This document shows positions 15,999-24,199 of a stretch of 64,000 nt of DNA, piece by piece. Within the stretch, counting starts at the first letter, position 1, and each line of letters begins with the position of its first letter. The stretch lies in the NCBI GenBank assembly GCA_943369755.1, contig CALROG020000014.1, forward strand, positions 28,650 through 92,649, in the 5' to 3' direction. The stretch is from CALROG01 sp943369755. Lineage in GTDB: Bacteria > Pseudomonadota > Gammaproteobacteria > Burkholderiales > Burkholderiaceae_C. Under the pieces are notes generated by a model. That model was not told the origin of the DNA. It ran no database searches and saw only the letters and a list, made by a program, of their open reading frames with translations. The translations under genes were made by a program, and so were the position numbers.

Positions 15999-16847
15999 AT
16001 GAAACTGGTCCGATATGGCAACCCCGGCAAAGAAAAACCGGGCCTGATTGATTCCGAGGGCAAGCTGCGCGATCTGAGCGCCGTGGTCAAAGACATTGGC
16101 CCCGATCAGTTGAGCGACGCCGCGCTGGCCAAGCTGCGCAAACTCAAGGCCGACAAGCTGCCCCTGGTCAAAGGCGCACCGCGAATGGGCTGCCCAGTGG
16201 CGGGCGTGGGCAAGTTCATTGCCATTGGCCTGAACTACGCCGACCACGCGGCCGAATCGGGCGCACCCATCCCCAAGGAGCCCATTGTTTTCATGAAGGC
16301 CACCACCTGCATTCAGGGCCCCAACGACCCGGTGATGTTGCCCAAGGGCTCGGTCAAGAGCGACTGGGAGGTCGAGCTGGGCGTGGTGATCGGCTCGCGC
16401 GCTCGTTATGTGACGCAGAAAGACGCGCTGAATTTTGTGGCTGGCTACTGCACCATCAACGACGTGAGCGAGCGCGAATTCCAGCTCGAACGCGGCCCGC
16501 AGTGGGACAAGGGCAAGGGCTGCGACACCTTCGGCCCGATCGGCCCCTGGCTGGTGACGCGCGACGAGATAGCCAACGTGCAAAAACTTTCCATGTGGCT
16601 GGACCTGAACGGCAAGCGCATGCAGACTGGCAACACCAAAACCATGATCTTCAGCGTGGCCAGGATCGTCAGCTACGTCAGCCAGTTCATGACGCTAATG
16701 CCCGGTGATGTCATCACCACGGGCACGCCGCCCGGCGTGGGCCTGGGGATGAAGCACCCCGTGTTCTTGAAAAAGGGCGACGTCATGAACCTGGGGATTG
16801 AAGGTCTGGGGGACCAGCGGCAGGTGGTGGTGCCGTTCAAGCTGTAA
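15999..16847 (+). CDS. Fumarylacetoacetate hydrolase-family enzyme (2,4-diketo-3-deoxy-L-fuconate hydrolase type)
   Basis: A 282-residue FAH-superfamily protein. The metal site is visible as E124 and E126 in DWEVELG and D155 in NDVSERE, with IGLNYADHAAESG near residue 75 and TGTPPGVGLGMKHP near the end. Members of this length act on acylpyruvates or cleave 2,4-diketo-3-deoxy-aldonates to pyruvate and a hydroxy acid (lactate or glycolate). Directly behind two SDR genes and opposite an aldonate dehydratase, that role is strongly suggested. Start at ATG 15999, with AAGAAAGG nine bases before it; an earlier ATG at 15975 would add an unconserved leader. The operon ends at the terminator 16862-16904. 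Confidence 0.92.
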   Translation: MKLVRYGNPGKEKPGLIDSEGKLRDLSAVVKDIGPDQLSDAALAKLRKLKADKLPLVKGAPRMGCPVAGVGKFIAIGLNYADHAAESGAPIPKEPIVFMKATTCIQGPNDPVMLPKGSVKSDWEVELGVVIGSRARYVTQKDALNFVAGYCTINDVSEREFQLERGPQWDKGKGCDTFGPIGPWLVTRDEIANVQKLSMWLDLNGKRMQTGNTKTMIFSVARIVSYVSQFMTLMPGDVITTGTPPGVGLGMKHPVFLKKGDVMNLGIEGLGDQRQVVVPFKL

Positions 16848-16861
16848 CGAACTGACCACCT

Positions 16862-16904
16862 CCCGCAAACCCGCCAGCCCCTTTGTGGGTTCGCGGGTTT
16901 TTTT
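16862..16904 (+). terminator. Rho-independent terminator after the sugar-acid operon
   Basis: CCCGCAAACCC and GGGTTCGCGGG form the two arms of a hairpin, followed by seven T residues, 15 bases after the FAH-family gene stop. Confidence 0.88.
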
Positions 16905-16977
16905 GAGCAGTCCGAAAAATTGCGAGGGTAAACCCGGCCAGTCGCTAGAAGGGCATCTCTAGAAAAAATTCTCCAAC

Positions 16978-17024
16978 GTCACGTGACAGACTTCGAAGTC
17001 ATGCAAAATAGCACGACCGTTCGT
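16978..17024. promoter_or_regulatory. Cluster of palindromes upstream of the TetR gene, candidate operators
   Basis: Three inverted repeats stand in a row in 47 bases: GTCACGTGAC (16978-16987, perfect), GACTTCGAAGTC (16989-17000, perfect) and ACGACCGTTCGT (17013-17024, arms ACGA and TCGT). They end 18 bases before the TetR start codon at 17042, so at least one is probably an autoregulatory site. Which one is the TetR site is not clear from the sequence. Confidence 0.5.
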
Positions 17025-17041
17025 TTTATTCCGCATCCAAT

Positions 17042-17749
17042 ATGTCTGTCACTGAATTGCCCGTCAAGAACCCGCGCCCCGGTGGCCGTGATGGCCGGGC
17101 CCTGCAAAAGGGCCAGCAGACCAAGGCCGCTATTGTTGATGCCGCGCTGGGCCTGGCGACCCAAATCGGGCTGGAAGGCCTGAGCATTGGCGCGCTGGCT
17201 GAGGTCACGCAGATGAGCAAGTCGGGCGTGTTTGCCCACTTTGGCTCGCGTGAAGAGCTGCAGATTTCCGTCATTCGTGAATACCACACCCGCTTTGAAG
17301 ACGAGGTGTTTTACCCCGCCATGAGCCAGGCGCGCGGCCTGCCGCGGCTGCGCGCGCTGTTTGACAACTGGATGAAGCGGACCTCGGTCGAGATTGACTC
17401 CGGTTGCATTTACATCAGCGGCGCGGTCGAGTTTGACGACCGTGCCGGCCCGGTGCGCGACGCGCTGGCCAGCTCGGTCATGACCTGGCATGCCGCCATG
17501 AAGCGCTCACTGACGGTGGCCAAGCAAGAGGGCCACTTGCGCAGTGACGTTGAAGAAGAGCAGATGCTGTTTGAAATCCACGGCCTGATCCTGGCGCTGC
17601 ACTATGAGGCCCGCTTCCTCAAGAACCCCGGCTCCATCGAGCGCGCCCGGCGCGGCTTCGACAACATTCTGCGGCTGTACGGCGCTGACGCACCGGCCGC
17701 GAGCAAGTCCCCCAAATCCAACCGTTCCACCAAAAGCGTCAAGGAGTAA
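17042..17749 (+). CDS. TetR/AcrR-family regulator of the adjacent beta-oxidation operon
   Basis: A 235-residue TetR protein. The DNA-binding domain (about 25-75) contains AAIVDAALGLATQIGLEGLSIGALAEVTQMSKSGVFAHFGSREEL. The ligand domain is marked by CIYISGAVEFDDRAGPVRD and a basic Ser/Lys-rich C-terminal tail (SKSPKSNRSTKSVKE). The acyl-CoA dehydrogenase gene starts only 6 bases after its stop, so regulator and enzymes are likely one transcript under autorepression. By analogy with PsrA and FadR-type TetR proteins the effector may be an acyl-CoA, but this is inference. Confidence 0.93.
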   Translation: MSVTELPVKNPRPGGRDGRALQKGQQTKAAIVDAALGLATQIGLEGLSIGALAEVTQMSKSGVFAHFGSREELQISVIREYHTRFEDEVFYPAMSQARGLPRLRALFDNWMKRTSVEIDSGCIYISGAVEFDDRAGPVRDALASSVMTWHAAMKRSLTVAKQEGHLRSDVEEEQMLFEIHGLILALHYEARFLKNPGSIERARRGFDNILRLYGADAPAASKSPKSNRSTKSVKE

Positions 17750-17755
17750 TCGACG

Positions 17756-19552
17756 ATGCCCAGCTACACCCCCCCCCTGCGCGACATGCAGTTTGTGATG
17801 CACGAGGTGCTCAAGGTCACTGACGAGCTCAAGCCCGTGGCGCGCTATGCCGACATTGATGCCGACACCATGAACGCGGTGCTGGAAGAGGGCGGCAAGT
17901 TCGCCGCCGAAGTGATCTTCCCGCTGAACATGAGCGGCGACGAAGAAGGCTGCAAACTGGACCGCACTACCCATGCAGTGACCACGCCCAAGGGCTTCAA
18001 GGCAGCGTACGACAAATACGTGGAAGGCGGCTGGCCCGGCCTGAGCGGTGACACGGAATACGGCGGCCAGGGCCTGCCGCTGGTGGTGAACCAGTGCTTC
18101 TACGAAATGCTCAACAGCGCCAACCAGGCCTGGACGATGTACCCCGGCCTGACGCACGGCGCACACGCCGCGCTGCACACCCACGGCACAGACGAGCAAA
18201 AGGCCACCTATCTCAAGAAGATGACCACCGGCGAATGGACCGGCACCATGTGCCTGACCGAGCCGCATTGCGGTACCGACCTGGGCCTGATGCGCACCAA
18301 GGCAGAGCCCCAGGCCGATGGCAGCTACCGCATCACCGGCCAGAAGATATTCATCTCGGCCGGTGAGCACGACATGGCCGACAACATCATTCACCTGGTG
18401 TTGGCCCGCGTGACCGATGCGCCCCCCGGCATCAAGGGCGTGAGCCTGTTCATTGTGCCCAAGTTCAACGTCAACAAGGACGGCAGCCTGGGTGAGCGCA
18501 ACGGCATCTACTGCGGGGGCCTGGAGCACAAGATGGGCATCCACGGCAACGCCACCGCCCAGATGGTGCTGGATGGCGCCGTGGGCACCATGGTCGGCCA
18601 GCCCAACAAGGGCATGCAGGGCATGTTCGTGATGATGAACGCCGCCCGCCTGGGCGTGGGCAACCAGTCGCTGGGCCTGACCGAAGTGGCCTACCAAAAT
18701 GCCCTGGCCTATGCCAAAGACCGCATCCAGATGCGCTCACTCAGTGGCCCCAAGGCCAAAGACAAACCGGCCGACCCGATCATCGTGCACCCCGACGTGC
18801 GCAAGATGCTGCTGACCGCCAAGGCCTATGCGGAAGGCGGCCGGGCGTTGGCCATTTACTGTGCCGTGCTGCTGGACAAAGAGCACTACCACGCAGACGA
18901 AAAGGTTCGCAAGGACAGCGGCGAAATGCTGTCGCTGCTCACGCCCATCGTCAAGGCCTTCCTGACCGACAACGGCCACATTTCCACCAATGCCTGCCTG
19001 CAGGTTTTTGGCGGCCACGGCTTCATCAAGGAGTGGGGCATGGAGCAGTTTGTGCGCGACAACCGCATCAACCTGATCTATGAAGGCACCAACACCATCC
19101 AGAGCCTGGACTTGCTGGGCCGAAAGGTGCTGGGCAACAACGGCGCCACGCTGGCCAAGTTCGGCAAGCTGGTGGGCGCACTGGTCGCCGAAGAAGGCGT
19201 GAACGAAAAGATGGCGGAATTCATCAACCCGCTGGCCTACCTGGGCGAGCAGATGACCAAGTTCACCACCGAAATTGGCTTCAAGGGCTTTCAGAACGCC
19301 GACGAAGTGGGTGCCGCTGCAGTGGACTATCTGCGCGTGGCCGGGCACCTGGTGTTTGGCTACTTCTGGGCCCGCATGGCCCAGGTGGCGCTGCGTGAAA
19401 TCGCGGCCGGCAACACCGACCCGTTCTATGTGGGCAAGCTGCAGACCGCCCGTTTTTACTTCGCCAAGCTGTTCCCTGAAACCGCCACGCTGATGCGCAC
19501 CGCCCGTGCGGGCAGCAAGGTGTTGATGGACACAGACGCTGCTTTGGCCTGA
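17756..19552 (+). CDS. Large acyl-CoA dehydrogenase with C-terminal extension (FadE/DmdC-like)
   Basis: A 598-residue FAD enzyme of the long acyl-CoA dehydrogenase group that includes 3-methylmercaptopropionyl-CoA dehydrogenase and mycobacterial FadE5. It has an N-terminal helical extension (MPSYTPPLRDMQFVMHEVL), the MCLTEPHCGTDLGLMRTKA and ITGQKIFISAGEHD segments that contact FAD and substrate, and IYEGTNTIQSLDLLGRKVL with the catalytic Glu of the SCAD position, followed by a C-terminal helical domain of about 120 residues. It should introduce the trans-2 double bond as the first beta-oxidation step. It is the first enzyme of the operon that continues with hydratase/dehydrogenase and thiolase genes. 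Confidence 0.95.
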   Translation: MPSYTPPLRDMQFVMHEVLKVTDELKPVARYADIDADTMNAVLEEGGKFAAEVIFPLNMSGDEEGCKLDRTTHAVTTPKGFKAAYDKYVEGGWPGLSGDTEYGGQGLPLVVNQCFYEMLNSANQAWTMYPGLTHGAHAALHTHGTDEQKATYLKKMTTGEWTGTMCLTEPHCGTDLGLMRTKAEPQADGSYRITGQKIFISAGEHDMADNIIHLVLARVTDAPPGIKGVSLFIVPKFNVNKDGSLGERNGIYCGGLEHKMGIHGNATAQMVLDGAVGTMVGQPNKGMQGMFVMMNAARLGVGNQSLGLTEVAYQNALAYAKDRIQMRSLSGPKAKDKPADPIIVHPDVRKMLLTAKAYAEGGRALAIYCAVLLDKEHYHADEKVRKDSGEMLSLLTPIVKAFLTDNGHISTNACLQVFGGHGFIKEWGMEQFVRDNRINLIYEGTNTIQSLDLLGRKVLGNNGATLAKFGKLVGALVAEEGVNEKMAEFINPLAYLGEQMTKFTTEIGFKGFQNADEVGAAAVDYLRVAGHLVFGYFWARMAQVALREIAAGNTDPFYVGKLQTARFYFAKLFPETATLMRTARAGSKVLMDTDAALA

Positions 19553-19582
19553 AGTTTCAAGGCAAATCACATGGGAGCCCTC

Positions 19583-20011
19583 ATGAAACAATCGCTTGCC
19601 ACTATCATTTTCATAGCAACTGCGATCACGGCCCAAGCCCAGGTAACGCCGGTGGGACTGTGGCGCAACATTGACGACAAGACCGGCGAGGCAAAAGCCG
19701 AGATTCGCATTGTTGAAGGTGCCGCAGGCCTGGTCGGCAAGATCGAGCGAGCGCTTGCGACCGGCGGCGACCCGCTGTGCAACGAATGCACCGACGAGCG
19801 CAAAGGCAAGCCCAAAGTGGGCATGGAGATCATTCGGGGTGCGCGCCAGGCAGAAGGCAAAAACGTTTGGGAAAGCGGCAAGATTCTGGACCCCGAGAAC
19901 GGCCGCGAGTACACCTTGCGTCTCACACCGATAGACGCCGGCAAGAAGCTGGAAGTGCGCGGTTCGTTCGGCCCGTTTGGCCGCACGCAAACCTGGATTC
20001 GCGTCCAGTAA
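19583..20011 (+). CDS. DUF2147-family secreted small protein
   Basis: A 142-residue protein with a Sec signal peptide (MKQSLATIIFIATAITAQAQ, cleavage after AQA). The mature part starts TPVGLWRNIDDKTGEAKAEIRI and contains GDPLCNECTDERKGKPKVGMEII and GKILDPENGREYTLRLTP, which is the beta-rich DUF2147 pattern. Its function is unknown; a fatty-acid- or lipid-binding role would fit its place between beta-oxidation genes. The ATG at 19583 is preferred over 19571 because GGGAG precedes it at the right distance. The middle of the signal peptide is encoded by a palindrome core of the interspersed repeat (19599-19616). Two cysteines in PLCNEC could form a disulfide. Confidence 0.88.
   Translation: MKQSLATIIFIATAITAQAQVTPVGLWRNIDDKTGEAKAEIRIVEGAAGLVGKIERALATGGDPLCNECTDERKGKPKVGMEIIRGARQAEGKNVWESGKILDPENGREYTLRLTPIDAGKKLEVRGSFGPFGRTQTWIRVQ
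19599..19616. repeat. Palindrome core of the interspersed repeat, partial copy H
   Basis: CACTATCATTTTCATAGC inside the DUF2147 signal peptide. It encodes ATIIFIA, in the same frame as ATIILIA of copy A and ATMNLIA of copy G. The tail that follows the head in full copies is only weakly recognisable. Confidence 0.5.
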
Positions 20012-20028
20012 ACCAACAGGAACAAGAA

Positions 20029-22428
20029 ATGTCCCGATTCAACGTGAAGAAAGTCGCCGTGCTCGGCGCAGGCGTGATGGGCGCGCAGATTGCTGCGCAC
20101 CTGGTCAACGTCAAAGTGCCGGTGGTGTTGTTTGACCTGCCCGCAAAAGAGGGGCCAAAAAACGGCATTGTTACCAGAGCCGTCGAAGGCTTGAAGCAGC
20201 TCAAGCCGTCACCGCTGAGCGTGCCGGAAGACGCGGCGCTGATCGGCCAGGCCAATTATGAAGAGCATATGGAGCAGCTCAAAGACTGCGACCTGATCAT
20301 CGAGGCCATTGCCGAGCGCATGGACTGGAAGCTGGACCTGTACAAAAAAATTGCGCCCTTCATCGCGCCGCATGCGATTGTTGCGTCCAACACTTCGGGC
20401 CTGAGCATCACCAAACTCAGTGAAGCATTGCCTGAAGAGATCAAGCCGCGCTTTTGCGGCATCCATTTCTTCAATCCGCCGCGCTACATGTACCTGGTGG
20501 AGCTGATCAACACACCCACCACCGACGCCCACATCCTGGACGACCTGGAGACTTTTGTCACCAGTGGCCTGGGCAAAGGCGTGGTGCGCGCCAAAGACAC
20601 GCCCAACTTCATTGCCAACCGGGTCGGCATTGCCGGCATGCTGGCCACCATGAAAGAGGTGGAAAACTTTGGCCTGACCTTTGACGTGGTGGACGACCTG
20701 ACGGGCAAGAAGCTGGGCCGTGCCTCCAGCGGCACCTTCCGCACCGCCGACGTGGTGGGCCTGGACACCATGGCCCATGTGGTCAAGACCTTGCAGGACA
20801 ACCTGAACGCCGACACTGATCCGTTCTACGCCAGCTTTGGCACGCCCGAAGTGCTCAAGACGCTGCTGGAGATGGGCAATCTTGGCCAGAAGGCCAAGGC
20901 GGGGTTTTACAAAAAGGTGGGCCGCGATGTGCTGCGCTTTGACCTTGCCAGCAAAGACTATGTACCCGCCGGTGAAAAGGCCGACGAGGTTTATGGCCGC
21001 ATGCTCAAGAAGCCGCCGGCCGAGCGGCTGAAGCTGTTGCGCCATGCCGAAGGCGCACAGGGTCAGTTTCTCTGGGCCATCATTCGCAACAGCTTTCACT
21101 ACGCAGCGGTGCACCTGGCCAGCATCGCCGACACGGCTCGCGACGTTGACTTTGCCATGCGCTGGGGCTTTGGCATGAAGCAAGGCCCGTTCGAGCTCTG
21201 GCAAGAGGCTGGATGGCTTGAAGTGGCGAAGATGATCCAGGAAGACATTGACGCCGGCAAAGCGCTCAGCAAAGCACCATTGCCCGCCTGGGTGTTCAAG
21301 GGGCCGGTGGCCGACGCTGGCGGTGTGCATCAGCCACAGGGCTCGTGGAACCCTAGCACCGGAAAATTTGAACCCAAGCGGGTGTTGCCGGTGTACCAGC
21401 GTCAGCACTTCCCCGAAGCAGTGCTGGGCAGCCAGGCTGTTGGCTTCGAGGTGGCGGGCAAGACGCTGCACGAAGACGCCGCCATTCGCCTCTGGACGCT
21501 TGATGACCAGGTGCTGATTGCCAGCATCAAGACCAAGATGCATGCCATCAGCCCAGAGGTGGCCGAGGGCCTGCAACTGGCGGTTGACATGGCCGAGCGA
21601 GACTACCAGGGCGTGGTGATCTGGTCGGGCGACGACCCGTTCAGTGTGGGCGCCGATTTGCAGGCCATGCTGCCCGCGTTCATTGCGGTCGGTGTGAGCG
21701 CGATTGACGAGGCCGAGCATCATCTTCAGCAGACCATGTTGCGCTTGCGTTATGCCAATGTGCCGGTCATCGCCGCGATTCGCGGCATGGCGCTGGGTGG
21801 CGGTTGCGAGATTGCGGTCCACAGCGCCCGGCGCGTGGTGGCGATGGAAAGCTACATCGGGCTGGTTGAAGTGGGGGTCGGTCTGGTGCCCGGCGCTGGC
21901 GGCCTGACCTACATTGCACGGCGCGCGGCCGAGGCTGTGGCCGCGTCTACCGACAAGGACATCCTGAAGTGCCTGACCGAAGGCTTCACCGCTGCGGCCA
22001 TGGCCAAGGTCGGTACCAGCGCCATTGAAAGCCGCAAGCTGGGCTATGTGCTGGACAGCGACTTGATCGTGCCCAACAAGGACGAACTGCTGTTTGTGGC
22101 CATCAACGAAGCCCGCGCCATGTTCACCGCCGGTTACCGCCCGCCGCACCGCCGCCCGTTCCCGGTGGCAGGGCGCAATGGCAAGGCCACGATCCAGGGT
22201 CAGCTGGTCAACATGCGCGACGGTGGCTTCATCAGCCAGCACGACTTTCACATTGCCAGCCTGATTGCCGGTGTGGTGACCGGTGGCGACGTGGACGCCA
22301 ACACCCTGGTGACCGAGGAGTACCTGATGGCGCTGGAGCGCAAGGCGTTCTGTGCGCTGCTGACCCACCCCAAGACGCAAGAACGCATCATGGGCATGCT
22401 GTCCACCGGCAAACCGGTGAGGAATTGA
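20029..22428 (+). CDS. Bifunctional 3-hydroxyacyl-CoA dehydrogenase / enoyl-CoA hydratase (FadN-like order)
   Basis: A 799-residue cytoplasmic enzyme catalysing the hydration and NAD-dependent oxidation steps of beta-oxidation. The dehydrogenase comes first: Rossmann motif VLGAGVMGAQIAAH, catalytic His in GIHFFNPPRYMYLVELI, then the second 3HCDH domain. The hydratase domain is at the C-terminus: WSGDDPFSVGADLQAM, GMALGGGCEIAVHSARRV and VEVGVGLVPGAGG, with both catalytic glutamates. This is the order found in Bacillus FadN and the reverse of E. coli FadB. It follows the DUF2147 gene and overlaps the thioesterase gene by one base. Together with the flanking dehydrogenase and thiolase it forms a fadNAE-like set. 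Confidence 0.95.
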   Translation: MSRFNVKKVAVLGAGVMGAQIAAHLVNVKVPVVLFDLPAKEGPKNGIVTRAVEGLKQLKPSPLSVPEDAALIGQANYEEHMEQLKDCDLIIEAIAERMDWKLDLYKKIAPFIAPHAIVASNTSGLSITKLSEALPEEIKPRFCGIHFFNPPRYMYLVELINTPTTDAHILDDLETFVTSGLGKGVVRAKDTPNFIANRVGIAGMLATMKEVENFGLTFDVVDDLTGKKLGRASSGTFRTADVVGLDTMAHVVKTLQDNLNADTDPFYASFGTPEVLKTLLEMGNLGQKAKAGFYKKVGRDVLRFDLASKDYVPAGEKADEVYGRMLKKPPAERLKLLRHAEGAQGQFLWAIIRNSFHYAAVHLASIADTARDVDFAMRWGFGMKQGPFELWQEAGWLEVAKMIQEDIDAGKALSKAPLPAWVFKGPVADAGGVHQPQGSWNPSTGKFEPKRVLPVYQRQHFPEAVLGSQAVGFEVAGKTLHEDAAIRLWTLDDQVLIASIKTKMHAISPEVAEGLQLAVDMAERDYQGVVIWSGDDPFSVGADLQAMLPAFIAVGVSAIDEAEHHLQQTMLRLRYANVPVIAAIRGMALGGGCEIAVHSARRVVAMESYIGLVEVGVGLVPGAGGLTYIARRAAEAVAASTDKDILKCLTEGFTAAAMAKVGTSAIESRKLGYVLDSDLIVPNKDELLFVAINEARAMFTAGYRPPHRRPFPVAGRNGKATIQGQLVNMRDGGFISQHDFHIASLIAGVVTGGDVDANTLVTEEYLMALERKAFCALLTHPKTQERIMGMLSTGKPVRN

Positions 22429-22934
22429 TGAACACCGCGCCCAACCGTTTGCAGCGCCAGCTTGAGCGCTTGATCGAGGCACCGGCTTTTTTGCGCCCCT
22501 GGGTGCAGAACCTGGTGCTGCGCCGGGCGGTGCCCTTCACCGGTACGGCCCGGCTGAAGTTCGTGGAAATGTCGCCTGCGCGGGTGACTGTTGCGCTGGA
22601 CAACGAACCCAGGGTGCAGAACCACATCGGCGGCATTCATGCCTCGGCCATGAACCTGTTGGCCGAGACGGCCACCGGCATGGTGGTGGGCATGAATGTG
22701 CGCGACGACTGCATTCCGCTGGCCAAAGAGCTGAAGATGGCGTTCAAAAAACGCGCTACCGGTGCTATGCGCGCCGTGGCCACGCTGTCTGACGAGCAGC
22801 GCGCCGCGATGCAGGCCAGCGACAAGGGTGAAGTGAATGTATCGGTCAGCGTGACCGACGAGGCCGGCATCAATCCGGTGGAATGTGAATTTATCTGGGC
22901 CTGGATTCCATCCACGCCCCGCAAAGGAGTCTGA
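22428..22934 (+). CDS. DUF4442/PaaI-like hotdog thioesterase
   Basis: A 168-residue hotdog-fold protein. LKFVEMSPARVTVALDNEPRVQNHIGGIHASAMNLLAETATGMVVGMNV carries the central helix with the conserved HIGGIHA motif of the DUF4442/PaaI group. It probably hydrolyses acyl-CoAs that stall in the pathway. Its ATG overlaps the stop of the hydratase/dehydrogenase gene and follows GAGGAA at a good distance, so it is part of the operon. The substrate chain length is unknown. Confidence 0.85.
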   Translation: MNTAPNRLQRQLERLIEAPAFLRPWVQNLVLRRAVPFTGTARLKFVEMSPARVTVALDNEPRVQNHIGGIHASAMNLLAETATGMVVGMNVRDDCIPLAKELKMAFKKRATGAMRAVATLSDEQRAAMQASDKGEVNVSVSVTDEAGINPVECEFIWAWIPSTPRKGV

Positions 22935-22936
22935 TC

Positions 22937-24145
22937 ATGACCAAACAAGTCCAGGAAGCCTACATCGTTGCCGCCACCCGCACGCCCATCGGGCGCTCGC
23001 ACCGTGGCTACTTCCGCAATACCCGGCCCGACGAATTGCTGGCCACCGCGTTGCGCGCGGCGCTGGCCCAGGTCCCGGGCCTTGACCCGGCGACCATTGA
23101 AGACGTGATTTGCGGTTGCGCCATTCCAGAAGCCGCACAAGGCCTGAACGTGGCGCGCATTGGCGCGGTGCTGGCGGGGCTGCCCAAGAGCGTGGGCGGC
23201 ATTACCGTCAACCGCTTTTGTGCGTCCGGCCTGTCGGCGGTGCAGATGGCGGCTGACCGCATCCGCGTGGGCGAGGCCGACGTGATGATTGCGGCAGGCA
23301 CCGAGAGCATGAGCATGGTGCCTATGATGGGCAACTCACCCAGCCTGTCGCCCAACATCTTCAGCAACCCCGACGACATTGAAAGCTATGGCATTGCCTA
23401 TGGCATGGGCCTGACCGCCGAGAAAGTGGCCCAGCAGTGGAAGGTGAGCCGCGAGGCGCAGGACGAATTTGCCTACCACTCGCACATGAAGGCGATTGCC
23501 GCCATGAAGGCGGGTGAATTCACCAGCGAAATCACGCCGGTGGACGTGGCCGAGCGGCAGCTTGATCTGGATAGCGCCGAGGTCGCGGTCAGCACCCGCA
23601 CGGTGAGCCTTGACGAAGGTGCCCGGCCCGACACCACGGTGCAAGGCCTGGCCAAACTGCGCACCGTGTTCGCCGCACGTGGCAGCGTGACAGCGGGCAA
23701 CAGCTCGCAAACCTCTGACGGCGCCGGCGCACTGATTCTTGCCAGCGAGTCGGCGGTGAAGCGCTTTGGCCTGAAGCCGCTGGCGCGCTTTGTCAGCTAC
23801 GCCAGCCGGGGCGTGCCGCCGCACATCATGGGCATTGGCCCCATTGAAGCCATACCGGCGGCGCTGCGCTATGCCGGCCTGAAGCATGACGACATCGACT
23901 GGTTCGAACTGAACGAGGCCTTTGCGGCGCAGTCGCTGGCGGTCATCAACACCTTGGGCCTGAACTCGGCCAAGGTCAACCCCATGGGTGGTGCCATTGC
24001 GCTGGGCCACCCGCTGGGGGCCACCGGCGCTATCCGCTCGGCGACAGTGATTCATGCGCTGCAACGCAAGAATCTGAAGTACGGCATGGTCACCATGTGC
24101 GTGGGAATGGGGCAGGGTGCGGCAGGCATTTTTGAACGCGTCTGA
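22937..24145 (+). CDS. Acetyl-CoA acyltransferase (3-ketoacyl-CoA thiolase)
   Basis: A 402-residue thiolase that cleaves 3-ketoacyl-CoA with CoA to release acetyl-CoA. The nucleophilic Cys is in RFCASGLSAVQMAADRI near residue 97, the His in GGAIALGHPLGATGAI, and the second Cys in MCVGMGQGAAGIF near the C-terminus; AGTESMSMVPMMG and LNEAFAAQSLAV are also typical. It begins 2 bases after the thioesterase stop and ends at a strong terminator (24161-24183). It is the last core gene of the beta-oxidation operon. Confidence 0.96.
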   Translation: MTKQVQEAYIVAATRTPIGRSHRGYFRNTRPDELLATALRAALAQVPGLDPATIEDVICGCAIPEAAQGLNVARIGAVLAGLPKSVGGITVNRFCASGLSAVQMAADRIRVGEADVMIAAGTESMSMVPMMGNSPSLSPNIFSNPDDIESYGIAYGMGLTAEKVAQQWKVSREAQDEFAYHSHMKAIAAMKAGEFTSEITPVDVAERQLDLDSAEVAVSTRTVSLDEGARPDTTVQGLAKLRTVFAARGSVTAGNSSQTSDGAGALILASESAVKRFGLKPLARFVSYASRGVPPHIMGIGPIEAIPAALRYAGLKHDDIDWFELNEAFAAQSLAVINTLGLNSAKVNPMGGAIALGHPLGATGAIRSATVIHALQRKNLKYGMVTMCVGMGQGAAGIFERV

Positions 24146-24160
24146 GCGGCCTTTGTCTGG

Positions 24161-24183
24161 AGCCACCCTCGGGTGGCTTTTTT
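24161..24183 (+). terminator. Rho-independent terminator after the thiolase gene
   Basis: AGCCACCC and GGGTGGCT form a perfect 8-bp stem with a TC loop, followed by a run of five further T residues, 15 bases after the thiolase stop. Confidence 0.93.
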
Positions 24184-24199
24184 GATCCGGAGACCTGAT

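Noticed and set aside
20209..22482. A 757-codon minus-strand frame opposite the beta-oxidation enzyme
   Set aside because: Its composition is that of a shadow frame and the plus-strand gene is unambiguous.
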